A stretch of DNA of 64,000 bases from Acinetobacter vivianii (GCF_014635885.1 NZ_BMDR01000005.1:62001-126000); one strand, 5' to 3'; positions 1-10,270 are shown, counted from the first letter of the stretch. Program-made: numbers and translations. Notes: generated by a model from the sequence alone, not told the origin.

Positions 1-33
1 CCCGACAAAGCAGAGAAAAATAAACCAGATCAT
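1..33 (-). CDS. N-terminus of a T6SS accessory gene, probably tagX (cut by left edge)
   Basis: An ATG on the minus strand (complement of 31-33) lies 3 bp after the stop of the one-TM T6SS accessory gene. It opens a frame reading MIWFIFLCFVG to the window edge. This hydrophobic start looks like a membrane anchor or signal segment. In Acinetobacter T6SS loci the peptidoglycan endopeptidase TagX, which has an N-terminal anchor, lies close to tssL, so TagX is the natural guess. Only 11 codons are visible, so the identity rests on position alone. Confidence 0.45.
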   Translation of the reverse strand, partial: MIWFIFLCFVG

Positions 34-36
34 GTG

Positions 37-633
37 TTACTTGAGTTCATTTACAGCGAAAGGCTTCTGGGTAACTTTAATCTGTACGGTTGCATCAGGT
101 GCTTCCGCTTCTGGCTCTTTGGGTGCGACCACTTTAGCAGGCTGAGCTACGGGTTTTACCACTTTTGCTGGCACAGCTTCGCTTTTTGGATGAGCTGCTT
201 TTGCTGGAGCAACAGGCTGAGCTGCTTTGCCATTGGGTTCATTGGCAAATGGCGATGCATGTTGTGCCGTTTGAGCAGGCGCAGCAGCAGGTGGCGGAGT
301 ACGCTGGAAGAACTTATTTAGATCATTACTACCTGGTTGAGTAAAGTTACTGTCTTCTTCTGACTCAGTCGATTCATATTGAACAGGAGCCGCTACTTCT
401 GTTGCCTGTGTCGTTTGCTTGGCACCCGGAAGTACCGTGGTATTTTCTTCTACAACCTGAGTCGGTTCGACATATTCACTGGATGATCCTGTTCCTGTGG
501 ACAACATAAAGAAAAATAATGTGGTCAAAATAATCCCTGAAATAAATCCAATCAGTAAATAGATCACAGGAGATAATGTTTTTTTCTTATTTGTCTGTAA
601 GATGCGTAAAGAGGTAGTTCTTTCCTGACTCAT
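37..633 (-). CDS. T6SS-linked single-pass membrane protein with Ala/Pro-rich periplasmic tail
   Basis: The 198-residue protein has a short basic cytoplasmic N-terminus, one strong transmembrane segment at about residues 22-45, then a long low-complexity tail rich in Ala, Pro, Lys, Gln and Thr, including PPPAAAPA. No catalytic domain is recognisable. It starts 11 bp after the tssL stop and is followed 3 bp later by the next gene, so it belongs to the leftward T6SS operon. Position and design match the Acinetobacter-specific accessory genes named asa in published T6SS loci (AsaE position). The tail could span the periplasm or contact peptidoglycan, but that is inference. Acinetobacter lacks TssJ, so accessory membrane proteins such as this may help stabilise the TssL/TssM complex. 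Confidence 0.8.
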   Translation of the reverse strand: MSQERTTSLRILQTNKKKTLSPVIYLLIGFISGIILTTLFFFMLSTGTGSSSEYVEPTQVVEENTTVLPGAKQTTQATEVAAPVQYESTESEEDSNFTQPGSNDLNKFFQRTPPPAAAPAQTAQHASPFANEPNGKAAQPVAPAKAAHPKSEAVPAKVVKPVAQPAKVVAPKEPEAEAPDATVQIKVTQKPFAVNELK

Positions 634-644
634 ACTTCAATCAA

Positions 645-1454
645 CTAAGGCAAATGGATAGTAATATGTGCTTCTTCTGCTGGCGCTGAAATCACATTTT
701 GATAGGGTGTTAAAGCATTATGATTTTGTTTGTTCAGCATAAACTTTAAACCTGCGAAGGTCAGCGCTGCGAATAACAATAAGAAAATCAGGATCCAGAA
801 AAATGGCAATTCATGATGAATAATATGTTTGATCTGATCTGGAATCGCGGCGAACGGAGAGAATGCTGCTTTTTTGCCTTTGAGATAATCAATTTCATCA
901 CCCACACGTGCAACCAGATGATTGAGGCTTTCAACAGACTCAAGACGATATTTGCCTTGAAAACCAAGCAATAAACAGTAATGAAACACTTCAAGCGATG
1001 GCAGACGATCTTTGCCGCGACTACGCAGTTGCTCTAGAATCTCAAAAAAGCGATAACCGGCAAGCTGAGAGCCAAATAAACTTAACTGTAACGGGCTGAT
1101 GAGCCAGCTATTTTGCAAGTTAAAGTAGGCAGCATCTTGTTGCGTTGCAATGGTTTCATCAATCAATGCACAAAACGCATATTTAGCATCATGAATATCA
1201 TCTGCTGAAAATTGCAGTCGCTTCGCCTGTTGCTCAAAACGGTTGAGTAAATCCAGAATTTTTTCACGAAAATCACTTGGATTTGAGGGGATATAGCGAT
1301 TACGCAGCAAGAAAACTAAATAAAATCCATCATGTAACAGATCAATCAGATTCGTTGCTTGTGCTTTATTTTGTGGTTGGTCAGAGCTAGGTAAGCCTGA
1401 ACCAATTTTTCCATCATCAAATAAAGAAGGAATACCAGCTGGATGTTGAGTCAT
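645..1454 (-). CDS. tssL: T6SS membrane complex protein TssL (DotU family)
   Basis: The 269-residue protein has the DotU/TssL layout. A cytoplasmic helical domain (about residues 35-205, including YAFCALIDET, FFEILEQL and YCLLLGFQGKY typical of the family) is followed by one C-terminal transmembrane helix at about 217-240 (FFWILIFLLLFAALTFAG). TssL forms the inner-membrane T6SS complex with TssM and contacts the baseplate through TssK. There is no peptidoglycan-binding OmpA domain at the C-terminus; an OmpA-like protein is encoded separately in the rightward operon. It lies 10 bp after tssK. Length and motifs are normal, so this assignment is secure. Confidence 0.95.
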   Translation of the reverse strand: MTQHPAGIPSLFDDGKIGSGLPSSDQPQNKAQATNLIDLLHDGFYLVFLLRNRYIPSNPSDFREKILDLLNRFEQQAKRLQFSADDIHDAKYAFCALIDETIATQQDAAYFNLQNSWLISPLQLSLFGSQLAGYRFFEILEQLRSRGKDRLPSLEVFHYCLLLGFQGKYRLESVESLNHLVARVGDEIDYLKGKKAAFSPFAAIPDQIKHIIHHELPFFWILIFLLLFAALTFAGLKFMLNKQNHNALTPYQNVISAPAEEAHITIHLP

Positions 1455-1464
1455 TGTTATTCTC

Positions 1465-2829
1465 TTAACTATTCATTACAGCAATGAGTTCAATACTAAT
1501 ATCTTGGAAACCTGCTGGCACATAGACACAGATGGATTCTGACTCAAGCATACGTTGATAGAGTTCGTGATGCGGTTCAATTTCGAAATAACTCACACCT
1601 GAACGCACTGGAATTGCTGTTGGGACTTGCATCAAATGATGCAGTGGAACCGCAGGCAATGCCGCAATCACGCGTTGCTCTACATCAATGGTGCTACCGA
1701 CTTTAAAGCGTAACGGCACAATCTGGATGAGTTCATGCGTTTGCATCATACTGCTTGAGACTGCGATATAAAGACGCGTATCACGGGTAATCTTGTCAGA
1801 CTCAAGGCTGCCGACCCAGTAAGATGGGCGTGTTTCTTTCAAGGCAATGCTGAAATAGCGACTTGAAATAATGGTATCCAGCAAATCTCTCAGAATGACA
1901 TCGAGTTGCTGGAAACTGTCCTGTAACTGATGGTGCTTATAATGCGGTAAATGATCGACATCATAGGCGGTTGAGAAGGTCAGCAGGGAACCAGTCAGAC
2001 GTAATAACTCTGAGAATAAACGTTCTGGATGAATTTGCGGATAATGCAGTAAATGATTCAATCCTGCATAGGCCGTATTCAAGGCATTGATTAACCAGAA
2101 TGAAACGATATCTCCTGAACGGAACTCAATCAGTTTTTGCTCGTTTTCACGGTTATTGCTTTGAATGGTTTTAATCTTGGCTTTAATCACATTCAAGGTA
2201 CGTTTTAAGTTGTTGATTAAAGACTCTGACGCAGCCACATGTAAAATTGGTGGAATGAATTTGCTATCCAGCTCAAATGTACCTGAACTTTGGCGTTTTA
2301 ATCTTCCTATAGCCAAATACAAGAAGCCATCAAGATTCTGGGTCGGTTGAACATGCGGATCAAGCAATTTAAATTCTGCACGACGGCGCAACAAACTTAG
2401 CTCAGCAGGGCTAGCATCTGTAAACAGGTCGTGTGTTTCTGACAGATAGTTGTGATAACGGCTCGACAGGGAGCGTGTCTCATCGGCAATATTTTTCTTA
2501 TTTGCCTGCAAAATTGGCAGGGCAAGGTAAACAATCATTTCACCTTGCAGATTTAAATCATCCAGCAATAGTGGTTCTGGTAATAAATCTTGTGCTGGTG
2601 CATGATAGATCTCACCATCTTGCCAGATGATTTCAGCTTCTTCTAAAGCCAGAATATGAGTTGAAAGCTGTACTTCATCAAATTTGAGCTTTTGTACGCC
2701 ATAAGCATGCGGAATTAACGCCCGAACCGTATGATTCAAGCGTTGCTCGTGGTACGTGTCCTGTATCTGGAAATGCTGAGGACGTAAAAACAGGCCCTCA
2801 CCCCAAAGAATTTTCTCTGCTTTAAACAT
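1465..2829 (-). CDS. tssK: T6SS baseplate protein TssK
   Basis: The 454-residue protein begins with the TssK signature KILWGEGLFLRPQHFQ, followed by the family layout of an N-terminal shell domain, a middle helical region (about 200-330) and a C-terminal domain that binds the TssL/TssM cytoplasmic parts. TssK is the trimeric connector between the TssEFG wedge and the membrane complex. It sits between tssA (16-bp gap) and tssL (10-bp gap) in the leftward operon. No truncation or frameshift is seen and the length is typical (about 445-460 residues). Confidence 0.96.
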   Translation of the reverse strand: MFKAEKILWGEGLFLRPQHFQIQDTYHEQRLNHTVRALIPHAYGVQKLKFDEVQLSTHILALEEAEIIWQDGEIYHAPAQDLLPEPLLLDDLNLQGEMIVYLALPILQANKKNIADETRSLSSRYHNYLSETHDLFTDASPAELSLLRRRAEFKLLDPHVQPTQNLDGFLYLAIGRLKRQSSGTFELDSKFIPPILHVAASESLINNLKRTLNVIKAKIKTIQSNNRENEQKLIEFRSGDIVSFWLINALNTAYAGLNHLLHYPQIHPERLFSELLRLTGSLLTFSTAYDVDHLPHYKHHQLQDSFQQLDVILRDLLDTIISSRYFSIALKETRPSYWVGSLESDKITRDTRLYIAVSSSMMQTHELIQIVPLRFKVGSTIDVEQRVIAALPAVPLHHLMQVPTAIPVRSGVSYFEIEPHHELYQRMLESESICVYVPAGFQDISIELIAVMNS

Positions 2830-2845
2830 ATCGATTTACCAACAA

Positions 2846-3937
2846 TTATTCGTATTCATTCTTTGGTTGCACGCCGAGCGTATCTTGCAGCATTTGTAAT
2901 GGATGCTCATCTTTAATCACTTGGGTTAACCATTCATGCAGCGGCATTTGGCTCCACTTAATGGTTTTTTGCAACATATAGCTCACAGGACTATGCGGTT
3001 CATTCTTTTGGAAATAGGTCGCAATTTCCTGTAAAACGCGCATCGCTTGCTCACGATTTTCAACATGCGATTGAACTTGGGGCTGGAAGGTTGGTTGCGC
3101 CTGAACCGCAGTCGGTTGAGTCGTCACGTTTTGTGTTGTCGTGGTCATAGCGGGTTCACTGTCAGTCGCCACGGTTTGAGTCACTTGCTCAAACTGTTCT
3201 GTTTTATAAATTTTCTTCAGACTAATATGAATATTATCAAGGCTAGAGTCAATTGCAGCAAAGCTTGGTGAATCTAAGCCAAGTAAACCATCCAGCACAT
3301 TTTTCAGTGTCGACCACTGTTGAAAAATCTCGGTAAAATGCTGATAGTTTTGGCGCTGGAAAGCTTTATCGGTACTGAGTAAAGCTTGCTCAAACTGTTC
3401 TAGCTCGCTTGTACTGCTCGCACTTTCATAATCATCACTTTGTTTACGACGGATATTTTCATGATAAAGAAAATTATCATAGTCGAGTAAATGATAAAAA
3501 GGTGCGTGATTAATCAAAGGAACTTTTTTAATCAGCAATGGTAACTGGTTAATTAAACCCTGTAACAGCCCAATACGTTGATCCAGATCATCATCTTCTA
3601 CTTCTGGATGAAGTGTCAGCCAATACTGTTCAAGTAAGCGGTGACTGAGCTCAAGGCTCTTCGCGATACCTTCGAAACCATATAGATTTGCCCAAGCTTC
3701 AGAAAGCCAAGTGAGGATACGGATATCTTTACTTTTGGTTTGCAGCAAATCAATCGATGTTGCTGCAACAAAATCCCAATCTGCCTGTTTCGGTTCCGTG
3801 ACCCAATCGCCTTGATCAAGCAAAAGATCATCTTGAGTTCGGGCCTTTTTAATGGCATGGAACTCATTTGAAAAAGAGTAATCTTCACCACAAGGTGATT
3901 GCTCATTAATCGGTGTCAGTAATGGGTTAATATCCAT
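2846..3937 (-). CDS. tssA: T6SS cap/baseplate-associated protein TssA
   Basis: The N-terminal ImpA domain carries the family hallmark SPCGEDYSFSNEF near residue 15 and the KQADWDFV segment that follows. TssA proteins prime and cap the growing tail tube and contact sheath and baseplate. The ATG at 3937 gives 363 residues; a GTG three codons upstream is an alternative start. A Thr/Gln/Val-rich linker (about residues 260-300) separates the ImpA part from a short C-terminal helical domain. The short C-terminus, with no VasJ or VasL domain, suggests a compact TssA class. It lies 15 bp after clpV. Confidence 0.93.
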   Translation of the reverse strand: MDINPLLTPINEQSPCGEDYSFSNEFHAIKKARTQDDLLLDQGDWVTEPKQADWDFVAATSIDLLQTKSKDIRILTWLSEAWANLYGFEGIAKSLELSHRLLEQYWLTLHPEVEDDDLDQRIGLLQGLINQLPLLIKKVPLINHAPFYHLLDYDNFLYHENIRRKQSDDYESASSTSELEQFEQALLSTDKAFQRQNYQHFTEIFQQWSTLKNVLDGLLGLDSPSFAAIDSSLDNIHISLKKIYKTEQFEQVTQTVATDSEPAMTTTTQNVTTQPTAVQAQPTFQPQVQSHVENREQAMRVLQEIATYFQKNEPHSPVSYMLQKTIKWSQMPLHEWLTQVIKDEHPLQMLQDTLGVQPKNEYE

Positions 3938-3961
3938 ATGTATCACAGTGTTGGCTCAATC

Positions 3962-6634
3962 TTAAATTTCAGCTTTCGCTTTTTTGCTGGTACGCTTTTT
4001 CGTGGTTTTTATAACAGGATCAAGCTGATAGATGATTTCATCATCTTTGGTATCAATATTGATCAGTTTCGGCAGTTTATGATCTGCCAGCGCCACCAGA
4101 ATTTCTGTTGCCAGCGCTGGTAAAACGGTCGAATTTAAAATGTTGTCCACATTTCGCGCACCACTATCGACTTCAGTACAACGACTTAAAATCAGTTCAA
4201 TTAAATCTTCTGAATATTGAACCTGAGTTGCATATTGTTTTTCAATACGCGCAACAATCTTCCCAAGCTTGTGTTTGATGATACGAACCAGCAAATCATC
4301 ATGTAAAGGAAAGTAAGGCACGATTCGCATACGACCAATAAATGCTGGCTTAAACTGTTTATATAAGCTTGGCTTTAAATGCTCGACCAAGTCATCCGCA
4401 TTTGGCCATTCTTCTACAGGCTGATTTAGGCAAGCCTGCATGATGGCGCTTGAACCCGTATTCGAGGTCAGGATGATGGTGGTGTTTTTAAAATCGATTA
4501 CACGACCTTCACCATCTTCTAAAGTCCCTTTGTCGAATACCTGATAAAACAGTTCCTGAACGTCACTATGCGCTTTTTCAATTTCATCCAGAAGTACAAC
4601 ACTATAAGGATTACGACGTACCGCCTCAGTTAAAACACCGCCTTGACCATAACCGACATAACCCGGAGGCGCGCCTTTTAATGATGAAACCGTATGTGCT
4701 TCCTGATATTCAGACATATTAATGGTGATGAGATGCTGTTCACCACCATATAATTCATTGGCCAAGGCAAGGGCGGTTTCAGTTTTACCCACACCACTTG
4801 GGCCGATCAGCATAAATACACCTTGCGGTTTATTTGGATCTTCCAGCTTGGCCTTAGAGGTCTTGATGCCTTTTACCAATTGATTTAATGCATAATCCTG
4901 ACCCATGACACGCTCGCCTAGCTTATCTTCAAGGGTTAGAATCTGTTTAATTTCATCATTTACCATATTGCCAACTGGAATACCGGTCCAGTCTGAAATG
5001 ATCTCATTGATGATGCGTGCGTTGACACGCTCAAAGACCAAGGGTGCCTGACCTTGTAACTGAGTGAGTTCAGCTCTTAATGCTGCAATTTGTGCATTAT
5101 TTTCATCATTATTATCTTGAGTGCTGAGCTGCTGAATCTGTTTAACCAACGCTAGTTCTTGCTGCCACTTAAGCTCAATATCCTTAATTTCTTTATCTAA
5201 AGAGGCCAATTGCTGATTGAGATCTTCTAAACGTTCGTGATGAATCGGGAAGTGCTGATGCTCATTGGTCAAAATTTGCTGTTCTAATTTCAGGTTGTGC
5301 TGTTGTGCCTTTAATTGATCTAAAACGACAGGTTGCGCATTTTGCGTCAAGGCAACACGAGCGGCCGCAGTATCTAGCACACTAACGGCTTTATCTGGAA
5401 GCTGGCGACCACTGATATAACGATGCGACGCTTGAACGGCAGTAATAATCGCCTGATCTTCAATATGCAGATTGAAATGATTCTGCATGACAGGAATCAT
5501 GGCACGTAACATATCAATAGCGACTTCTTCAGTCGGTTCTTCAATCTTAACCAGCTGAAAACGACGACTTAAAGCTGCATCTTTTTCGAAGTATTGCTTG
5601 TATTCAGCCCAAGTGGTTGCAGCAATTGTTCTGAGTTCACCACGCGCCAAAGCTGGTTTAAGCAAGTTGGCAGCATCATTTTGACCTGCCTGACCACCAG
5701 CACCGATCAGCGTATGTGCTTCATCAATAAATAGAATAATCGGATGAGTTGAAGATTGAACTTCCTGAATAACTTGTTTCAAACGATTCTCGAATTCACC
5801 TTTAACACTGGCACCTGCCTGTAATAAGCCCATGTCTAAAACATGCAAGTGAACGTTTTTAAGTGCTTCTGGCACCAGACCTTGTGCAATCTTTAATGCA
5901 AGACCTTCTACAACCGCTGTTTTACCTACACCAGGTTCGCCCGTCAGGATTGGGTTGTTCTGGCGACGACGCATCAGGATATCGAGCATTAAACGAATTT
6001 CAAACTCTCGACCAATAACAGGATCAATTCCGCCTTGTTTTGCTTTCTCTGTCAGGTTAATCGTATATTGATCCAGCGCAGGCGTTTTTACCGTCGTTGT
6101 AGCGGTGGCTTGAGTGTCATCTGACGATAGGTCAGACGCAGCAGAGGGTTCGGTTGCAGGTTGTTCCGTGCTTTTTCCGCAAATATCCAGAAACTTATGT
6201 TTCATGGTATCAATAGGGAAAAGCTCAAATAGACTAGACGCTCGGAAAGCGATCTGTTGTAAATCTGGCGCAGTGAGTAGGGCGATCAATAAATGACTGC
6301 TACGAATCACGGGTGTTTGTTCAGCAGACGCTAACAACCATGCCTGTTCAAATAATCTTACAATTGATTTAGCAAAAATAGGGGTGCGGGTATTGCCTTT
6401 TGGTAAAGAACCGATGGTTTCTTTTAAATCATTAATTAAGGCTTCAGCAGAGATATTATTTTTTTTTAATAAAATGTGTAAATCATTGGCAGGAGTTTGA
6501 TTTAATAACTCAACCAGTAAGTGTTCAATCTCAATCTCATAGTTTAATTGGTTAATACAGTAATTTGCTGACTTTTCTAATGCAGTACGAGTAGGAGGTG
6601 ATAGTTTTGTAATTAAAACCTTTAAGTTACTCAT
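3962..6634 (-). CDS. tssH: T6SS sheath-recycling AAA+ ATPase ClpV/TssH
   Basis: The 890-residue ClpB-class ATPase has an N-terminal Clp repeat domain (about 1-160). It then has a first AAA+ module with Walker [11 protein letters not shown] near residue 228 and Walker [11 protein letters not shown], a coiled-coil middle domain (about 410-540), and a second AAA+ module with Walker [11 protein letters not shown] near residue 611 and sensor region [11 protein letters not shown]. ClpV pulls contracted TssB/TssC sheath apart for reuse. It is the first gene of the leftward T6SS operon. The middle domain, the T6SS context and the Lys-rich C-terminus separate it from housekeeping ClpB. Confidence 0.96.
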   Translation of the reverse strand: MSNLKVLITKLSPPTRTALEKSANYCINQLNYEIEIEHLLVELLNQTPANDLHILLKKNNISAEALINDLKETIGSLPKGNTRTPIFAKSIVRLFEQAWLLASAEQTPVIRSSHLLIALLTAPDLQQIAFRASSLFELFPIDTMKHKFLDICGKSTEQPATEPSAASDLSSDDTQATATTTVKTPALDQYTINLTEKAKQGGIDPVIGREFEIRLMLDILMRRRQNNPILTGEPGVGKTAVVEGLALKIAQGLVPEALKNVHLHVLDMGLLQAGASVKGEFENRLKQVIQEVQSSTHPIILFIDEAHTLIGAGGQAGQNDAANLLKPALARGELRTIAATTWAEYKQYFEKDAALSRRFQLVKIEEPTEEVAIDMLRAMIPVMQNHFNLHIEDQAIITAVQASHRYISGRQLPDKAVSVLDTAAARVALTQNAQPVVLDQLKAQQHNLKLEQQILTNEHQHFPIHHERLEDLNQQLASLDKEIKDIELKWQQELALVKQIQQLSTQDNNDENNAQIAALRAELTQLQGQAPLVFERVNARIINEIISDWTGIPVGNMVNDEIKQILTLEDKLGERVMGQDYALNQLVKGIKTSKAKLEDPNKPQGVFMLIGPSGVGKTETALALANELYGGEQHLITINMSEYQEAHTVSSLKGAPPGYVGYGQGGVLTEAVRRNPYSVVLLDEIEKAHSDVQELFYQVFDKGTLEDGEGRVIDFKNTTIILTSNTGSSAIMQACLNQPVEEWPNADDLVEHLKPSLYKQFKPAFIGRMRIVPYFPLHDDLLVRIIKHKLGKIVARIEKQYATQVQYSEDLIELILSRCTEVDSGARNVDNILNSTVLPALATEILVALADHKLPKLINIDTKDDEIIYQLDPVIKTTKKRTSKKAKAEI

Positions 6635-6995
6635 TTAATACTCACAGTAATTTTTAAATACCAAGTTCTATTCGGTACGTATTAACTTGATATGGTTGTT
6701 TTCTCTTAAAAAATATTTTTTGAATAAAATCAAAAACTTATCTAAACTCTACAAGAGTATACAGATTATTCTACAACAAAAAATGTCACTTTTAAACAAA
6801 AAATGCACGCTATTTAAGTTTTTTTTTACAAGAATGTCTGTCATGAAACTTTAATAATGTTAATAAACGTAACTAGTATTGACTTTATGTGTGTTTTTTT
6901 TGTTAAATTCGCGGAAATGATGTAAATGTACAAAAATTGACGAGTAAGAGGGTTTTTTAACAATAATTGTCAGCTCTTCAATTATAAGTTAAATA
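6635..6995. promoter_or_regulatory. Divergent AT-rich control region of the T6SS locus
   Basis: This 361-bp non-coding stretch separates clpV (leftward) from the AsaA-type gene (rightward), so both T6SS operons must be driven from here. It is markedly AT-rich, with several A and T runs. That composition fits silencing by an H-NS-type protein, which is known for T6SS in A. baumannii. No sigma-54 element (TGGCAC-N5-TTGC) was found. One sigma-70-like promoter is listed separately. Confidence 0.7.
6879..6908 (+). promoter_or_regulatory. Candidate sigma-70 promoter for the rightward T6SS operon
   Basis: TTGACT at 6879-6884 and TTAAAT at 6903-6908 are separated by 18 bp, about 85 bp before the first gene. 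The -35 element is good and the -10 is moderate. The assignment is by eye only. Confidence 0.4.
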
Positions 6996-7715
6996 ATGAC
7001 GAGGCATATTTTGAAAAAAGGTATTGTAATATCAATTCTTTGTATAGCGACTGGTTTAATCGGCAATTCAGTTTATGCTGAAGAGCAGGCGGCGAAACCA
7101 ATTAAATTAAAAAGCAAATGTATTAAACAGAATCCGTTGGTGGCGAACCAAACGGATCAAACGCTATTGGGAATTTATCAACAAGTTTGTGATAAAGATA
7201 ATGCTTCACGCGTCAATGACCTGTTAGCTCAAGCAGCAATGCGCATGTATGAAATCAAGCAGCCAATGAATGCTTTGAAACTGGCAACACAATTACAAGA
7301 GCAAAATGTACGTGGCGCGGCGTTAACCGATGTTGCTTTTCTAGCGAGTGTTGAACTTGCCAATGAAGCACTTCAGCATATGCGCTCAAGTGAAATGCGT
7401 TACTTAAGTAATGAATTGACTTACCCACCTGCAAAACAGTTGAGTGACAATATCCGTGCGGCGGTACCAGCACCTGATACCTCAACCAGTAAAGCAATTA
7501 CTGACGAATCTTTGAAAAAAGAGGTTCGAAATACGTCGTCGAATACAAATACTCGACGTACAACAAACAGAAAAGCACCTACAACCCAACCAGCACGTAA
7601 TAATGTAACTCGTACAGCTGCGCCTAAACGACAGGCGCCTGCGACACCAGCAGTTACTAAACAACCAAATACTGTTCAAAAGACAGGTTCGAATCCTTTT
7701 GATTCGTTGAAATAA
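6996..7715 (+). CDS. asaA: Periplasmic T6SS accessory protein, AsaA/TslA type
   Basis: The 239-residue protein has a signal peptide ending near VYA|EEQ (about residue 28). A helical middle part (about 50-150) contains LLAQAAMRMYEIKQPMNALKLA, which has a Sel1- or TPR-like feel. The basic, low-complexity C-terminal tail is rich in Thr, Asn, Arg, Ala and Pro (about 165-239). It is the first gene of the rightward operon, 19 bp before tssB. In Acinetobacter this position holds AsaA (TslA in A. baylyi), a periplasmic protein reported to act with TssM and to influence where the T6SS assembles. Orthology is inferred from position and general features. Confidence 0.75.
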   Translation: MTRHILKKGIVISILCIATGLIGNSVYAEEQAAKPIKLKSKCIKQNPLVANQTDQTLLGIYQQVCDKDNASRVNDLLAQAAMRMYEIKQPMNALKLATQLQEQNVRGAALTDVAFLASVELANEALQHMRSSEMRYLSNELTYPPAKQLSDNIRAAVPAPDTSTSKAITDESLKKEVRNTSSNTNTRRTTNRKAPTTQPARNNVTRTAAPKRQAPATPAVTKQPNTVQKTGSNPFDSLK

Positions 7716-7734
7716 TAAGCAAGGGTAGAAAGTT

Positions 7735-8238
7735 ATGGCAAAGAGAGAAAGCGTACAGAAGAAACTGCAACGCATACGTCCTCCTCGTGTTCAGCTGACA
7801 TATGATGTTGAAGTTGGTGATGGCAAAGAGTCAAAAGAACTCCCTTTTGTTGTCGGCGTTATGGGTGACTTCTCAGCAGCATCTGAGTTAGAGAAAACCA
7901 AATTAAAAGATAAGAAATTTATCAATGTCGACCTCGATAACATTGATGAAGTTATGGAATCACTGGCGCCGCGCGCAGCTTTTCAAGTTGAGAATACCTT
8001 GACTGAAGAGGGTGGTCGCATGTCTGTTGATTTAACGTTTAATTCAATGGAAGACTTCCGCCCAGAGCAAGTTGTACAACAGGTTGATCCGTTACGTAAA
8101 CTGGTTGCTGCGCGTGAGCGTTTAACTGATTTGCGCAATAAGATTTCAAACAGTGAACGCTTGGAAGACTTGTTAGATGAAGTATTGAAAAATACTGATC
8201 AAATCCGTCAATTGAGTGCGGAGGCAGACAATGAGTAA
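7735..8238 (+). CDS. tssB: T6SS contractile sheath small subunit TssB (VipA)
   Basis: The 167-residue protein begins MAKRESVQKKLQRIRPPRV and has the family segments VELPFVVGVMGDFSA-like (ELPFVVGVMGDFSA) and KFINVDLDNIDEVM. TssB pairs with TssC to form the contractile sheath around the Hcp tube. Its last codons overlap tssC by 8 bp, which suggests translational coupling of the two sheath subunits. Confidence 0.97.
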   Translation: MAKRESVQKKLQRIRPPRVQLTYDVEVGDGKESKELPFVVGVMGDFSAASELEKTKLKDKKFINVDLDNIDEVMESLAPRAAFQVENTLTEEGGRMSVDLTFNSMEDFRPEQVVQQVDPLRKLVAARERLTDLRNKISNSERLEDLLDEVLKNTDQIRQLSAEADNE

Positions 8239-9715
8239 TTTACAAGCTGCTGCTGCGGCAAATAATGTAGAAGCTGAATCAGCGAATCTACTTGACTCAA
8301 TCGTTGAGCAAAGCCGTATTGCACGTAATGATGATGAGCATGTTCGTGCAAAAAGTCTGATTGGCGAGCTCGCGAAAGAGGTTATGGCTGGAACCATTAC
8401 GGTTTCTGAGAACATGACGCTATCGATTGATAAGCGTATTGCTGAAATTGATGCTTTAATTTCGAATCAGCTTAGCGAGATCATGCACCATGAGCAATTC
8501 CAGAAAATTGAATCGACATGGCGTGGTCTTTACTATTTCTGTCAAGAAACACCTTCTAACTCAATGATTAAGATTCGTATGTTAAATACGACGAAAAAAG
8601 AGTTGGTGAAAGATTTTCAGGGTGCGACTGATTTCGATCAAAGCACACTATTCAAAAAGATTTATGAAGAAGAATATGGCTCATTTGGTGGTGCACCGTA
8701 TGCAGCCCTGATTGGTGATTTCGAGTTCGATCGTACGCCATCAGATATGTATTTACTGGAACAAATCTCTCATGTTGCTGCTGCGGCACATGCACCATTT
8801 GTTTCAGCTGCAAGCCCAAGTATTTTAGGCCTTGAATCATTTACTGATATTGATCGTCCACGTGATGTTTCAAAAATCTTTGAAACAGCAGAATACGTTC
8901 AATGGCGTTCTTTCCGTGATAGTGAAGATTCACGTTACGTTGCATTGACCATGCCACATGTCTTGGGTCGTCTGCCATACCATCCAAAAGAAGGGACTGC
9001 GACTGAAGGTTTCAACTTCATCGAAGATGTCTCTGGTGAAAACCATGATGATTATTTATGGATGAATGCGGCATATGCCTTTGGTACACGTTTAACCAAT
9101 GCATTTGATATGCATGGCTGGTGTGCTGCGATTCGCGGTGTAGAAGGTGGTGGTTTGGTTGAAGGCTTACCAGTACATACCTTCAAGACTTCAGATGGCG
9201 AAGTGGTATTCAAATGTCCAACTGAAATTGCAATTACAGACCGTCGTGAGAAAGAACTGAGTGATCTTGGTTTCATTCCACTCGTTCACTGTAAAAATAC
9301 AGACTACGCTGCTTTCTTTGGCGCGCAATCGACGCAGAAACCGAAGAAATATGACAGCGATACGGCCAATGCCAACTCTGCACTTTCGAGCCAGATTCAG
9401 TACATCATGGCAGTTTCACGTATTGCACATTACTTAAAAGCAATGATGCGTGACAAAGTCGGAAGTTTTGCATCTGCAGGCAATGTTGAAGCCTTCTTAA
9501 ATGAATGGTTATCTCAATATGTCTTGCTAGATGATGGTGCATCTCAAGAAGCAAAAGCACAATATCCGCTTCGTGAGGCATCTGTAAAAGTTGTAGAAGA
9601 TCCAGCTCAACCGGGTCACTACAAGTCTGTGGTTTTCTTAAGACCACATTTCCAGCTGGATGAGTTGTCTGTTTCTTTACGACTCGTGACTGAACTACCT
9701 CAGTCCTCAAATTAA
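8231..9715 (+). CDS. tssC: T6SS contractile sheath large subunit TssC (VipB)
   Basis: The 494-residue protein shows conserved TssC segments: FQKIESTWRGLYYF, GSFGGAPYAALIGDFEF, and a C-terminal AHYLKAMMRDKVGSF region with the QFQLDELSVSLRLV-type end (HFQLDELSVSLRLV). The ATG at 8231 is preceded by a GGAGG at 8220-8224 inside the tssB end, so it is preferred over the in-frame upstream codon at 8216. Length is normal and no disruption is seen. Confidence 0.97.
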   Translation: MSNLQAAAAANNVEAESANLLDSIVEQSRIARNDDEHVRAKSLIGELAKEVMAGTITVSENMTLSIDKRIAEIDALISNQLSEIMHHEQFQKIESTWRGLYYFCQETPSNSMIKIRMLNTTKKELVKDFQGATDFDQSTLFKKIYEEEYGSFGGAPYAALIGDFEFDRTPSDMYLLEQISHVAAAAHAPFVSAASPSILGLESFTDIDRPRDVSKIFETAEYVQWRSFRDSEDSRYVALTMPHVLGRLPYHPKEGTATEGFNFIEDVSGENHDDYLWMNAAYAFGTRLTNAFDMHGWCAAIRGVEGGGLVEGLPVHTFKTSDGEVVFKCPTEIAITDRREKELSDLGFIPLVHCKNTDYAAFFGAQSTQKPKKYDSDTANANSALSSQIQYIMAVSRIAHYLKAMMRDKVGSFASAGNVEAFLNEWLSQYVLLDDGASQEAKAQYPLREASVKVVEDPAQPGHYKSVVFLRPHFQLDELSVSLRLVTELPQSSN

Positions 9716-9766
9716 CAATGAGATCAGCTAGATAATAACTTTAAATAAAATAGAGGTAATTTTTAA

Positions 9767-10270
9767 ATGAAAGATATATATGTTGAGTTTCGTGGCAAGT
9801 ACAAGGTAGACGGAGAATCTCGCGATTCTGAACACAAAGGTTGGCTTGAAGTTAACTCTTGGTCTCATAACATTCGTCAACCAAAATCTGCAACTTCAAG
9901 TAGCGTTGGTGGTCATACTGCTGAACGTGTTGAACACTCAGACATGATCTTCGTTAAAGATTTGGATGCAACTAGTCCAAAACTTTGGGAAGCTTGTTCA
10001 GCTGGTTATACATTTGATGAAGTACAAATCGATTACTACCGTGCAAATGGTGACAAGCGTATTAAGTACTTACAAATCAAATTGAAACACGTTCTTGTTT
10101 CAAGTGTAACTCCAACTGTGAATGAGGAAGGCGTTCCTACTGAAACATTTGGTTTGAAATATGCTGCTGTTGAGTGGACATATAACCAACAAGACATTAA
10201 CGGTACTGCGAAAGGTGCTGTTACTAAGAAATGGTCACTTTCTAACAACACAGCGTCATACGCTGCGTAA
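9767..10270 (+). CDS. hcp: T6SS inner tube protein Hcp (TssD)
   Basis: The 167-residue Hcp-family beta-barrel protein begins MKDIYVEFRGKYKVDGES and contains GWLEVNSWSHNIRQP. Hcp hexamers stack into the inner tube, are secreted on firing and can carry effectors. There is no C-terminal effector extension. A 51-bp gap precedes it and a strong terminator-like hairpin follows at 10291-10325. This would raise hcp mRNA relative to downstream genes, as expected for a protein needed in many copies. Confidence 0.97.
   Translation: MKDIYVEFRGKYKVDGESRDSEHKGWLEVNSWSHNIRQPKSATSSSVGGHTAERVEHSDMIFVKDLDATSPKLWEACSAGYTFDEVQIDYYRANGDKRIKYLQIKLKHVLVSSVTPTVNEEGVPTETFGLKYAAVEWTYNQQDINGTAKGAVTKKWSLSNNTASYAA

Noticed and set aside
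6635..6995. Sigma-54 promoter for T6SS
   Set aside because: No TGGCAC-N5-TTGC type element was found in the spacer on either strand.
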